A stretch of DNA of 64,000 nt from J054 sp965223095. Its GTDB lineage: Bacteria; Pseudomonadota; Gammaproteobacteria; Steroidobacterales; GCA-2729495. Under the pieces are notes generated by a model, which worked only from the letters and a program-made list of their open reading frames with translations, ran no database searches and had not been told where the DNA came from. Below are positions 38,805-47,469 of the stretch, in pieces. Within the stretch, counting starts at the first letter, position 1. Each line of letters starts with the position of its first letter. A program made the position numbers and the translations under genes. The DNA lies in contig OZ244979.1 in assembly GCA_965223095.1 (NCBI GenBank), positions 3,348,001-3,412,000 on the forward strand, written 5' to 3'.

Positions 38805-39040
38805 GACTTAGGCAAAGCCAACCTGTGTCTGACACAACGAATCGTCGTCGCCGGGACAGAAAATTGCGCGCGCTAAGCCGACCCTTGACGAGTTGTCGAC
38901 CGCGCATAACAACCGCCGTTCAAACCTGTTGAGCATCGCCGATGATAAACAGCTATACGACAATACGAGCGCCCGCGCAATTGTCCAGGTGAGAAGAAGA
39001 CGGCAATTTCGAGTCATGGGCAAAAACACCACCGCTGCGG
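38805..39040. other. Intergenic gap inside the NRPS operon
   Basis: The one sizeable gap (236 bp) between the methyltransferase gene and NRPS1. Open frames here look like chance. It could hold an internal promoter for the synthetase genes; I see no clear -35/-10 pair. Confidence 0.3.
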
Positions 39041-39778
39041 CTAGCGCCGGCACTCCAAACCAATGACCGGGGGATGTTGCAGATAAGCAGAAAAATAATG
39101 CTCATCGATTTGTGGTTCTGACTCGGCATTGAAAACCAAGGGCCGCCACTCAACGCTGGTAAATCCCGCCGAACTTAGTGCTTGGTCATAGCTATGCTTT
39201 GAATACCACTGCACATGAAAACTAAACAATTCGCGTCCGGTGAGCATTCGGTAGACGATGCGCGCACCCTCACTTAGCCCACTGGTCAGTTCCTTACTAA
39301 AACCGTAAGCCAGATATGCGCCGTCGGGCTCCGCCGGTTGCGCCGGATTTTCATTGATGGTGACAAACCTGCCGCCCTCGCGCAGACAGCGAGCAATGCC
39401 GACACACATGGCTTGCAAGTTGGATAAATCAGCGGCGTAGTGAAGCAAGTAAGCCGCGGTCACCAAATCGAATAGCCCCAACTCGGGCAGCGACGCGGCA
39501 TCGGCACAGACATATTCAACACCTTGCCGCGCTTTCGCCTCGGCTGCACGCGCCAATCGAATCATTGCGGGGGAAACGTCTACACCCGTCACCCGTGCAC
39601 CCCGGGCGGCCAATTCGCGCGAGTAAAATCCATCACCGCAGGCCAGATCAAGCACGCGCAGACCCTTCACATCACCCGCTAAGGCAAAAAACGTGGGCTG
39701 CTCTATACAGCGACGTAAAGCTGAGTCTTTGCTGCGCTGATATTGCTCAGCGATGGCATCGTATTGGGCGGCCATCAT
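39041..39778 (-). CDS. Class I SAM-dependent methyltransferase
   Basis: A 245-residue cytosolic methyltransferase. SAM-binding motif I is VLDLACGDGFYSREL, followed by VTGVDVSPAMIRLA and DAASLPELGLFDLVTAAYLLHYA, as in the small-molecule Methyltransf_11/25 type. The start at 39778 overlaps the deaminase stop (ATGATGA), so the genes are translationally coupled; a longer in-frame form begins at 39820. Its place between the deaminase and NRPS1 suggests methylation of the pterin-derived precursor or of the peptide. The target atom is unknown. It is separate from the methyltransferase domain inside NRPS1. Confidence 0.8.
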   Translation of the reverse strand: MMAAQYDAIAEQYQRSKDSALRRCIEQPTFFALAGDVKGLRVLDLACGDGFYSRELAARGARVTGVDVSPAMIRLARAAEAKARQGVEYVCADAASLPELGLFDLVTAAYLLHYAADLSNLQAMCVGIARCLREGGRFVTINENPAQPAEPDGAYLAYGFSKELTSGLSEGARIVYRMLTGRELFSFHVQWYSKHSYDQALSSAGFTSVEWRPLVFNAESEPQIDEHYFSAYLQHPPVIGLECRR

Positions 39779-40236
39779 GACACGCGACGAGCGCCCCAGG
39801 CGCGCAACAAGTCCAGGCACTCGGCACGCCGCAAACCGCCCGTCAATTCCATGGCCAGTGCGGCGGTCTCATCGACCACCAATTCGGCGCCGGTAATTGC
39901 GTGCATATCCTCAAGGCCCGCACCGAACAGCACTTGTTTAATACCGGCGTAGTGACAAGCCGCGATGCACATGGGGCAAGGCTCAACGGTCACAAACAAG
40001 CGCGCACCCGACAAGTCCAATTGGCGCCACGCGCGCGCGGCTCGCCGAATGACGCGAATTTCAGCATGAGCCGTAGGATCAAGCTCGGCCACAACGGCAT
40101 TGTGCTCCGCAACGACTTGCCCATTGAGTACCACTACCGCGCCGATGGGCGGCTCCCCTGCCAATAAGGCAAGCCGCCCCTGTTCCAGGGCCGCCGCCAT
40201 AAGAGCTTCATCGCTGGCGTTTTGCTGACTAGTCAT
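39775..40236 (-). CDS. Cytidine/guanine-type nucleoside deaminase
   Basis: A 153-residue zinc hydrolase of the CDA fold. The zinc motifs are HAEIRVI (HAE) and EPCPMCIAA (PCxxC), and PPIGAVVV is the usual strand before them. Length and sequence style match guanine deaminase/tRNA-adenosine deaminase relatives. It overlaps the end of queD by 8 bp and the methyltransferase start. In an operon with folE and queD, deamination of a pterin amino group (to a lumazine) or of guanine is conceivable; housekeeping tRNA editing (TadA) is a less likely alternative. Substrate not proven. Confidence 0.8.
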   Translation of the reverse strand: MTSQQNASDEALMAAALEQGRLALLAGEPPIGAVVVLNGQVVAEHNAVVAELDPTAHAEIRVIRRAARAWRQLDLSGARLFVTVEPCPMCIAACHYAGIKQVLFGAGLEDMHAITGAELVVDETAALAMELTGGLRRAECLDLLRAWGARRVS

Positions 40237-40591
40237 CTTCGCCTTGATAGATACAACCCGAGGTGCAAGTTTCGTTAATCACCACGCGACAAAGCGACGG
40301 CAGATCCGGCTTCAATCGGCGCCAAATCCATCTAGCCAGCACCTCGCTGGTCGGATTTTCCAGCCCCTCAATCTCGTTGAGATAGTTGTGATCGAGAAGT
40401 TCGTAAGTCGGTGCGAAAATCTTTTTGATCGCCGCGAAATCCATGACCCAGCCCGCGACCGGATCAATCTCGCCGGCAACATGCAGCGCGCATTTCCAGG
40501 AGTGTCCATGCAGGCGGCCGCACTTGTGCCCGGGCGGAACGCCGGGCAAGCGATGCGCGGCCTCTAGGGTGAACTCCTTGTAAATCTCCAT
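40229..40591 (-). CDS. queD: 6-carboxy-5,6,7,8-tetrahydropterin synthase (QueD)
   Basis: A 120-residue protein very similar to E. coli QueD, which turns 7,8-dihydroneopterin triphosphate into 6-carboxy-tetrahydropterin. Visible: EAAHRLPGVP, the catalytic Cys and zinc His in HKCGRLHGHSW, LLDHNYLN, GLENPTSEVLA and NETCTSGCIY. The start at 40591 is supported by GGAGAGA upstream; an in-frame extension to 40612 is open but would start inside the leader hairpin. First gene of the NRPS operon. No queE, queC or queF is nearby, so a role outside queuosine synthesis is plausible, though this may also be the cell's only queD. Confidence 0.92.
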   Translation of the reverse strand: MEIYKEFTLEAAHRLPGVPPGHKCGRLHGHSWKCALHVAGEIDPVAGWVMDFAAIKKIFAPTYELLDHNYLNEIEGLENPTSEVLARWIWRRLKPDLPSLCRVVINETCTSGCIYQGEDD

Positions 40592-40825
40592 GTCTCTCTC
40601 CGCAGCCAACAAGGCCCGCTCGTTGGCTGCTCTGGTATTCGGTTAAGGGGATAGTCGTGACCGGCGTAACCGGTGCCTGGCGGTCGCAACCGCCTGTTCT
40701 TATTAATTAAGTCGATTCTATAGCCGGTATTCTGCAATACTCGCGGGCCGGGCTGCCAGCCGCCCGCCCGGCGATTGGGCTGAAATCGCATTATTGCTTT
40801 ACATAACAATAGTTTAGGTTAAAAA
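40592..40825. promoter_or_regulatory. Divergent promoter region with structured queD-operon leader
   Basis: Separates the minus-strand NRPS/pterin operon from the plus-strand F420 operon. Exact inverted repeats: GCAGCCAAC/GTTGGCTGC (40602-40610, 40622-40630) ending just before the queD ribosome site; ACCGG/CCGGT (40660-40664, 40670-40674); GGCGGT/ACCGCC (40679-40684, 40689-40694); GCCGGGC/GCCCGGC (40747-40753, 40766-40772). The first three would fall in the queD leader RNA if transcription starts near the AT-rich patch at 40698-40720. It does not match a riboswitch class I can recall. Confidence 0.45.
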
Positions 40826-41500
40826 ATGACTGAAGAACAGAAGATTAAGACCATCGCCGTCATCGGTGGAACCGGCGCCTTGGGTGGCGGGCTCGCACGT
40901 CGCTGGGCTCAGGCTGGCTATCGGCTAGTGATTGGTTCGCGTAAAGCGGACCGGGCCATGTCGGCTGCGGAGCAACTGCGAAACGATTTGGGTGAAGGCG
41001 ATTTTGTGGGCATGGATAACGCTGCTGCCGCTGCCGCAGGCGATATCGTCGTGTTGACCGTGCCGTTTGCCCATCAAAAAGGCACGCTGGAAGACATCCG
41101 CGGCGGCCTCAGCGGGAAAATTTTGGTCGACACCACCGTCCCATTGGTGCCGCCCAAAGTGGCCCGAGTCCAACTGCCGGAAGCCGGCTCCGCGGCGAAT
41201 ATCGCAAAACAAATAGTCGGTGAGGATGTCACGGTCGTCTCCGCCTTTCAAAACGTAGCGGCGGATTTGCTGGCCACCGACGCGGATCTGGACTGCGATG
41301 TATTGGTTAGCGGCGACAAGAAAGCAGCACGACAAGTCGTGATCGATCTAGCCACGGCAGCCGGACTCCAATCGTGGCACGCTGGACCCCTGGCCAACGC
41401 CGCGGCCGCAGAAGCACTGACCTCGATCCTGATATTTTTAAACCGCAGCCATCCCAATCAACATGCCGGCATTCGGATATCGGGACTTAACGACGAATAA
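40826..41500 (+). CDS. npdG: F420H2:NADP oxidoreductase (NADPH-dependent F420 reductase)
   Basis: A 224-residue NpdG/Fno-type enzyme that transfers hydride between NADPH and coenzyme F420. The N-terminal dinucleotide motif is IAVIGGTGALGGGLARRWAQAG, followed by the NADP-favouring SRKADRA; VVLTVPFAHQ and ILVDTTVPL are typical of the family. It is the first gene of the F420 operon and would keep F420 reduced for the LLM oxidoreductases at 49855-52862 and 62532-63551. cofE follows after 18 bp. Confidence 0.92.
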   Translation: MTEEQKIKTIAVIGGTGALGGGLARRWAQAGYRLVIGSRKADRAMSAAEQLRNDLGEGDFVGMDNAAAAAAGDIVVLTVPFAHQKGTLEDIRGGLSGKILVDTTVPLVPPKVARVQLPEAGSAANIAKQIVGEDVTVVSAFQNVAADLLATDADLDCDVLVSGDKKAARQVVIDLATAAGLQSWHAGPLANAAAAEALTSILIFLNRSHPNQHAGIRISGLNDE

Positions 41501-41518
41501 AGATACCCATCGCGTGCG

Positions 41519-42283
41519 ATGAACGCGCCTGACCTATCTATTTATCGTTTGCGCGGACTGCCGATGGTGCAATCTGGCGACGAGCTTGCGCGTCTTATTA
41601 TGGATGGCCTAAAGCGCACCCATTTAACCTTAAAGCATGGCGATATCATCGCCGTCGCGCAAAAAATAGTCTCCAAATCCGAAAACCGCATGGTTCGGCT
41701 CGCCGATGTCAAAGTCTCAGACCGCGCCAAAACGCTCGCCAAAGAAACTGAAAAAGACCCACGCGTGGTGCAGTTAATTCTTGACGAGTCGCGGCGCATC
41801 GTGCGCCAGCGGCCGGGCGCCATTATTGTCGAACACCGCCTTGGACTGGTCTTGGCCAATGCCGGCATCGATCGCTCTAATCTAGAATCCGCCGACGACC
41901 ACGCACTCTTGTTGCCGGTGGACCCCGATGCCTCGGCGGCTCACTTGCGCAAACAGCTCAGCGAACAGTGCAATATCAACCTGGGTATTTTGATTACCGA
42001 CAGTCTCGGGCGGCCATGGCGCCTGGGCAGCCAGGGCATTGCCATCGGCGCCTCAGGCGTGCCCGCCTTAAGCGACTTGCGCGGCAGCACAGATCTTTTC
42101 GGCCGGGTCATGGAAACCAGTGAAATCTCACCAGCGGATTCCCTGGCCGCGGCGGCAACCCTGGCCATGGGGGAAGGACCTGAAGGAACGCCCGTTACAC
42201 TGATTCGTGGCTGGCCTTGGACAGCAAACGATCAGTCCGCGGCGGATATCGTGCGGCCCAGCCAAGAAGATTTATTTCGATGA
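41519..42283 (+). CDS. cofE: Coenzyme F420-0:L-glutamate ligase
   Basis: A 254-residue CofE that adds gamma-linked glutamates to F420-0 using GTP. Visible family blocks: GDIIAVAQKIVSKSENR, RRIVRQRPGAIIVEHRLGLVLANAGID (shown in parts), ITDSLGRPWRLGSQGIAIGASG and DLFGRVMETSEIS. It has the length of stand-alone archaeal-type CofE and lacks the C-terminal FMN domain of actinobacterial FbiB. The stop overlaps the cofD start (ATGA). Confidence 0.93.
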   Translation: MNAPDLSIYRLRGLPMVQSGDELARLIMDGLKRTHLTLKHGDIIAVAQKIVSKSENRMVRLADVKVSDRAKTLAKETEKDPRVVQLILDESRRIVRQRPGAIIVEHRLGLVLANAGIDRSNLESADDHALLLPVDPDASAAHLRKQLSEQCNINLGILITDSLGRPWRLGSQGIAIGASGVPALSDLRGSTDLFGRVMETSEISPADSLAAAATLAMGEGPEGTPVTLIRGWPWTANDQSAADIVRPSQEDLFR

Positions 42284-43233
42284 AAGAAAGCTGCCTGGTT
42301 TTTTCCGGTGGCGTCGGTGGCGCGAAATTGGCCCTGGGTATGCAGGCCTGCCTACCCGGACCTGAGCTGATGGTCGTCGGTAACACCGGCGACGACTTTG
42401 AGCATCTGGGTCTGAAAATTTCTCCCGATCTCGATACCTTACTCTACACGCTAAGTGGCCAAGTCAATCCCGAAACGGGTTGGGGACGCCGCGATGAAAC
42501 TTGGCAATTCCTAGAGAGTCTAGAAATCCTCGGCGGCGAAACTTGGTTTCGTTTGGGCGATCGGGATTTGGCGACACATGTTTATCGCAGCCAAGCCCTC
42601 GCTCGCGGCGCTACCCTGACCGAAATCACTCTAGATATGGCAAAACGCTTTGGCGTGGCAACACAAATTTTGCCCGCCACCAACGATCGCGTCTCCACCG
42701 TCGTTGAAACCGCCGCCGGTGATCTCGATTTTCAAGACTACTTTGTACGCCAGCAATCCAAACCCAAGGTATTGGGAATTGAATACCGGGGCGCAAATCA
42801 AGCCCGGGTAAGCGCGCAATTGCTCACGGTCCTAAACCGAGCCGCTCTGGATGCCATCGTCATTGCCCCGTCAAACCCCTGGCTCAGTATTGATCCCATG
42901 CTGGCCATCCCGGAACTATCCGGCGCCTTACGAGCCAACAAAACCCCCGTGATTGCGGTTTCCCCCATCGTCCACGGCGCCGCCATTAAAGGGCCAACGG
43001 CCAAAATCATGGAAGAACTGGGATTAGACGTCACGGCCCTCAGCGTCGCGCGCCACTACCAGGGCCTGGTCGATGGCTTCATACTGGATACTGCGGACGC
43101 CAGTCTTGCTCCGGCCGTCGCCGAGCTGGGCATGGCAACTGAGATTTGCAACACCGTCATGACCGACATTGAGCACAAGCAGTCCCTCGCCGAGACTTGC
43201 CTCGCCTTCGCCCGGCGGCTATCCAGGCCATGA
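42280..43233 (+). CDS. cofD: 2-phospho-L-lactate (or related) transferase
   Basis: A 317-residue CofD that joins the activated phospho-acid nucleotide made by CofC to Fo, giving F420-0 or its analogue. The N-terminus carries VFSGGVGGAKLALGM and NTGDDFEHLGL, and LDTLLYTLSG and NDRVSTVVET follow; all are family hallmarks. I set the start at ATG 42280, overlapping the cofE stop; a longer frame from 42217 would run inside cofE. Whether the acid is phospholactate, PEP or 3-phosphoglycerate cannot be read from this. Confidence 0.93.
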   Translation: MKESCLVFSGGVGGAKLALGMQACLPGPELMVVGNTGDDFEHLGLKISPDLDTLLYTLSGQVNPETGWGRRDETWQFLESLEILGGETWFRLGDRDLATHVYRSQALARGATLTEITLDMAKRFGVATQILPATNDRVSTVVETAAGDLDFQDYFVRQQSKPKVLGIEYRGANQARVSAQLLTVLNRAALDAIVIAPSNPWLSIDPMLAIPELSGALRANKTPVIAVSPIVHGAAIKGPTAKIMEELGLDVTALSVARHYQGLVDGFILDTADASLAPAVAELGMATEICNTVMTDIEHKQSLAETCLAFARRLSRP

Positions 43234-46200
43234 CCACCTGGGCCGTGGTACCCATCAAAGACTTCGCGCAGGCGAAGTTACGGCTACGCGATTTGTTAGC
43301 CGACCGCCAAGCTGGACAATTGGCCCGGGCCATGGCGAAAGACATGATTGGGGCCATCAAGGCCACGGTGCAAATCGATACTTGCCTACTGGTTGGCACC
43401 GCAGATGCACAAAGCTTGGCGGTCGAATTCGACTGTGAATACCTCAGCGATCACAGCTGTGCTGGGCTATCCGCCGCCGTGAACTGGGCAGCAAAAAGCG
43501 CGGTAAGCAAGGGCTGCACGCGCCTGGTCGTTCTACCCAGCGACCTGCCCGCGGTAAACGCGGATGATCTGTCCGCACTCTTGAACCAGCACCACGACGG
43601 CATGACCATTTGTCCGGCAAAAAGTGATGGTGGCACTAACGCACTGGTTGTTACGCCACCGGATGCGGTGGCATTCTGCTATGGCGATGACAGCGCGGCC
43701 CTGCATCGCAAAGCGGGTTTAGACGCCGGACTCGGTGTGCAGCAAATCAGACTGCCCGCCTTCGACCGTGATGTCGACACAGCGGATGACTTGGCGCGAC
43801 TGCGGACCGATTCCCTCGGGACACACACTCGTGCCTGTCTGGCAGAATTTGCCCGGGGATCTCATGATAAAGCGACAACACAGGTAGCCGGCCTAGTTGA
43901 GATGAATTGGAAACCGCCCACCATCACTGAACTTCAAGCCATCGCGGAACAACCGCTGGACAGCCTCTTACGCACCGCGGCCGATTTGCGCGATGCGGGC
44001 CACGGCAGTGTCATGACCTATTCGCGGAAGGTCTTTATTCCTTTAACTGAACTCTGCCGTGATGTTTGCCACTACTGCACATATGCGAAAACGCCACGCC
44101 GGCTGCAACAGGTTTACCTGCAACCGGAGCAAGTTCTAAAAATCGCCCAAGATGGCCAAGCCGCCGGCTGCCGAGAGGCTTTGTTTACCCTTGGCGACAA
44201 GCCCGAGCTTCGCTATAAAGCCGCGCGTGAAGCCCTAAAGCAGTTAGGCTACGACAGCACCCTGGATTATCTCGCCGCCATGGCAAAACTCGTTCTTGAT
44301 GAAACGGGCTTGCTACCGCATCTGAATCCGGGTGTGATGACAGCGGCCGACTATCAAAGCCTGAGATCCGTCGCGCCGTCCATGGGCATCATGTTGGAAT
44401 CATCGGCGGATAGATTGTCCGAGCGCGGTGGCCCGCATTTCGGTTCGCCCGACAAAATTCCGAAAGTTCGCTTAGCCGCGATAGCCGCCGCCGGTGAAGC
44501 GAAGGTTCCACTAACCTCTGGCATTCTTATCGGCATTGGGGAAACCCGTAACGAACGGCTGGATAGTTTGCTGGCACTGCGTCAACTCCATGAGCGATAC
44601 GCGCATATCCAAGAAGTCATCATTCAGAACTTTGTACCGAAACCCGATACCAAGATGGCGGCTGCTCCCGCTGCGAGTACCGAAGAATTGCAATGGACTT
44701 GCGCCATGGCAAGACAAATCTTTGGGCCGGCCATGTCTATTCAAGCACCACCCAACCTAAGCGCGGGAAAACTCCAAGCGCTGATTGACGCCGGTGTTAA
44801 TGATTGGGGTGGTGTGTCACCGGTAACCCCGGACCACGTAAATCCGGAATCGCCCTGGCCCCAGCTCGACACGCTCAGCAAGCAAACGGCCGAGGCCGGC
44901 AAGACACTGGTGCAACGCTTAACGATTTATCCGCAATATCTTAAAAACCATACGCGCTGGTTAGACCCGCAGTTACTGCGACATGTGCTAGAGCACGCTG
45001 ACGCGGAAAGTTTAGCCAGGGATGACGACTGGGATGCAGGTCTAAGCGCGGCGCCACCCTATCGTCTGCCAAGAAATTCGCGCCCAGTCCTCAATGAAGC
45101 TATCGCGCGCGCGCTGGATCACGTGAATGCAGGCAATAGTCTAGATCAAGAACAAGTCGTCGCACTGTTTAGCGCCCGCGGCGATGACCTGGCCACGGTT
45201 TGTGCTGCTGCGGATAAGTTACGCCATGAGGTCTGCGGCGACACAGTCAGCTACGTCGTCAATCGCAACATTAACTACACGAATCTATGCTTTTATAAGT
45301 GTAAGTTTTGTGCCTTTTCCAAGGGCAAGACCAGCGAAGACTTACGCGGTAAGCCCTACGTGCTAGATCGTACGGAAATAGCACGGCGCGCCAGCGAGGC
45401 CTGGGAGCGTGGTGCGACCGAAGTTTGCTTACAAGGCGGCATTCATCCCGATTTTACCGGCGAAACCTACTTGGAAATCTGTCGAGCCGTAAAAACAGCG
45501 GCACCGGACATTCATGTGCATGCTTTTTCACCGCTGGAGGTGACCCACGGTGCCAGCACTTTGGGTATGAGCATTGAAGATTTTCTAAAAGAACTGCAGA
45601 GCGCGGGCTTAGGTAGCCTCCCCGGCACCGCCGCGGAAATTCTCGCGGATGATGTTCGCGAAATACTCTGTCCCGATAAACTGAACACTGCGGAATGGCT
45701 AAACGTCGTGCGAACGGCGCATCAGCTAGGACTGCCCACCACCAGCACCATCATGTTCGGTCATATGGAAAGCACTGCGCACTGGGCACAACATCTTTTA
45801 GCCTTGCGCCAGCTGCAAGCCTCGACTGGCGGCATTACCGAGTTCGTGCCGCTGCCCTTCGTGCACCGCGAAGCCCCCATGTATAGGCGCGGCCTGGCCA
45901 GACCGGGGCCCACCTATCGCGAGTCCTTGTTGATACACGCGGTTGCCCGGCTGGTGCTGCATCCCGTGATTAAAAATATCCAATTGTCCTGGGTAAAATT
46001 GGGACCGGCGGGCATCGAAGATACCTTGGCGGCAGGCGTCAATGATCTTGGCGGTAGCTTGATGAACGAATCGATTTCCCGAGCCGCCGGCGCCAGCCAC
46101 GGTCAAGAGTTACCACCGCTGGAAATGGAAAAATTGATTCTCAAGGCTGGACGCAAGCCGCGCCAGCGTACCACTTTATACAAAAGTGTGTCTGCGGATC

Positions 46201-46283
46201 GTCGTGCGGCGGGACGTCATCCGGCGCCGTTGAGCGACACCGAACAAATGATTTCAACCGATTTACTGCGGCGACGTGCCTGA
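43230..46283 (+). CDS. CofC-CofG-CofH triple fusion (nucleotidyltransferase + Fo synthase)
   Basis: A 1017-residue protein that combines three F420 steps. Residues 1-205: CofC guanylyltransferase (WAVVPIKDFAQAKLRL; LVVLPSDLPAV; PAKSDGGTNALV). About 225-600: CofG radical SAM half with cluster motif CRDVCHYC. About 625-1017: CofH radical SAM half with CFYKCKFC and QGGIHPDFTGETYL. CofG-CofH fusion is the known FbiC form of Fo synthase, which makes the deazaflavin core from tyrosine and a flavin precursor; the extra N-terminal CofC is unusual. The start is the ATG at 43230 overlapping the cofD stop (ATGA); a longer frame from 43197 lies inside cofD. No internal stop or frameshift. Confidence 0.92.
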   Translation: MTTWAVVPIKDFAQAKLRLRDLLADRQAGQLARAMAKDMIGAIKATVQIDTCLLVGTADAQSLAVEFDCEYLSDHSCAGLSAAVNWAAKSAVSKGCTRLVVLPSDLPAVNADDLSALLNQHHDGMTICPAKSDGGTNALVVTPPDAVAFCYGDDSAALHRKAGLDAGLGVQQIRLPAFDRDVDTADDLARLRTDSLGTHTRACLAEFARGSHDKATTQVAGLVEMNWKPPTITELQAIAEQPLDSLLRTAADLRDAGHGSVMTYSRKVFIPLTELCRDVCHYCTYAKTPRRLQQVYLQPEQVLKIAQDGQAAGCREALFTLGDKPELRYKAAREALKQLGYDSTLDYLAAMAKLVLDETGLLPHLNPGVMTAADYQSLRSVAPSMGIMLESSADRLSERGGPHFGSPDKIPKVRLAAIAAAGEAKVPLTSGILIGIGETRNERLDSLLALRQLHERYAHIQEVIIQNFVPKPDTKMAAAPAASTEELQWTCAMARQIFGPAMSIQAPPNLSAGKLQALIDAGVNDWGGVSPVTPDHVNPESPWPQLDTLSKQTAEAGKTLVQRLTIYPQYLKNHTRWLDPQLLRHVLEHADAESLARDDDWDAGLSAAPPYRLPRNSRPVLNEAIARALDHVNAGNSLDQEQVVALFSARGDDLATVCAAADKLRHEVCGDTVSYVVNRNINYTNLCFYKCKFCAFSKGKTSEDLRGKPYVLDRTEIARRASEAWERGATEVCLQGGIHPDFTGETYLEICRAVKTAAPDIHVHAFSPLEVTHGASTLGMSIEDFLKELQSAGLGSLPGTAAEILADDVREILCPDKLNTAEWLNVVRTAHQLGLPTTSTIMFGHMESTAHWAQHLLALRQLQASTGGITEFVPLPFVHREAPMYRRGLARPGPTYRESLLIHAVARLVLHPVIKNIQLSWVKLGPAGIEDTLAAGVNDLGGSLMNESISRAAGASHGQELPPLEMEKLILKAGRKPRQRTTLYKSVSADRRAAGRHPAPLSDTEQMISTDLLRRRA

Positions 46284-46311
46284 GTGCGCCGCGCAATGCT
46301 GGGTTTAAGCC

Positions 46312-47469
46312 GTGGCCAACAATTGCGCCTCGGCCAAGGATAAAATTCTAACAACCCATGTCGGCAGCCTGCCGCGCCCGGCGGATCTATTGACGATGAT
46401 GCTGGCGGATCAAGATCAAGCCCGCGTCGACTCAAAAAAATTTGCGGATAGACTGGCACAAGCCACGCACGAAATCGTGCAACGACAAGTCGACATCGGC
46501 ATAGACGTCGTCAGCGATGGTGAGTTGAGCAAAGCGAGCTACGCCACCTACGTTTCAGAACGCTTATCAGGCTTCGGCGGAAACTTTCGCGGTCACGCCG
46601 CACAAGATCTGCGCGACTACCCCGAGCTCGCGCAACAACTCGTGGCCAAGGGCAGCGTCATACCGACGGCAGGCGGCAGTTGCTGCCAGGGGCCAGTGCA
46701 GGTAAAAAATCTGGACGGCCTGCACCGGGATATCAGCAATTTTCGCGCCGCCGTCGGCAGAGCGAATCCGCAGGGTGCTTTCATGAACGCCGCATCTCCG
46801 GGCGTGATCGCGGTTTTCCAAAAAAACGAACACTATTCCAAAGAAGACGAATACCTTGAAGCGGTAGCCGCGGCCATGCAAACAGAGTATGAAGCGATTG
46901 CGGACGCAGGTTTGCTACTGCAGTTGGATTGCCCCGATTTAGCCATGGGTAGGCATTTGGCCTGCGCCGATCTTTCCGACCGAGAATTTCTTCGCGTGGT
47001 CGACCGAAACATTGTCGCGCTGAATCACGCACTGCGAAACATTCCAGCTGATCGAATCAGGCTGCATGTTTGCTGGGGCAACTACCCAGGACCACATCAT
47101 CGCGACATTCCACTAGAGAAAATTATCCAGCGAATTTTCAAAGCGAAGGTGAAATTTTTATTGATCGAAGGGGCAAACCCGCGCCATGCGCATGAGTGGA
47201 AAGTGTTTGCCGATGCAAAACTACCCGATGACAAAGTACTGGTCCCAGGCGTCATCGACTCCACCAGCAACTATATTGAACATCCCGAACTCGTCGCACA
47301 AAGGATTGGTAATTTCCTGCAGCTTGTCGGGCGTGAACAGCTTATGGCAAGTACCGATTGCGGCTTCGCCACCTTCAGCGAATACCCCAGCGTTCACCCA
47401 GACATCGTCTGGGCAAAACTGGAGTCCTTGGTGGCCGGAGCCCGGTTGGCCAATAGCGGCGCGGCCTAG
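46312..47469 (+). CDS. MetE C-terminal-like (cobalamin-independent methionine synthase II family) protein
   Basis: A 385-residue TIM-barrel protein of the UROD/MetE family. The N-terminus has LTTHVGSLPRP, and the zinc ligand pattern appears as HVCWGN (His-x-Cys) and STDCGFATF (Cys). It is half the length of true MetE and lacks its N-terminal domain, like the family that includes thiol-methyl or alkyl-CoM transferases. Start is GTG 46312. It begins 28 bp after the CofCGH fusion on the same strand and is probably co-transcribed, though no F420 role is known to me. The methyl donor and acceptor are unknown. Confidence 0.8.
   Translation: MANNCASAKDKILTTHVGSLPRPADLLTMMLADQDQARVDSKKFADRLAQATHEIVQRQVDIGIDVVSDGELSKASYATYVSERLSGFGGNFRGHAAQDLRDYPELAQQLVAKGSVIPTAGGSCCQGPVQVKNLDGLHRDISNFRAAVGRANPQGAFMNAASPGVIAVFQKNEHYSKEDEYLEAVAAAMQTEYEAIADAGLLLQLDCPDLAMGRHLACADLSDREFLRVVDRNIVALNHALRNIPADRIRLHVCWGNYPGPHHRDIPLEKIIQRIFKAKVKFLLIEGANPRHAHEWKVFADAKLPDDKVLVPGVIDSTSNYIEHPELVAQRIGNFLQLVGREQLMASTDCGFATFSEYPSVHPDIVWAKLESLVAGARLANSGAA

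Noticed and set aside
38808..39053. Open frame of 81 codons in the gap before NRPS1
   Set aside because: Overlaps the end of the methyltransferase gene; composition is not protein-like and no start signal is evident.
40229..40591. Reading queD as an ordinary queuosine gene with chance placement
   Set aside because: Not excluded, but its overlap with the deaminase gene and the distal folE in the same run make a shared role more likely; kept as the main alternative.
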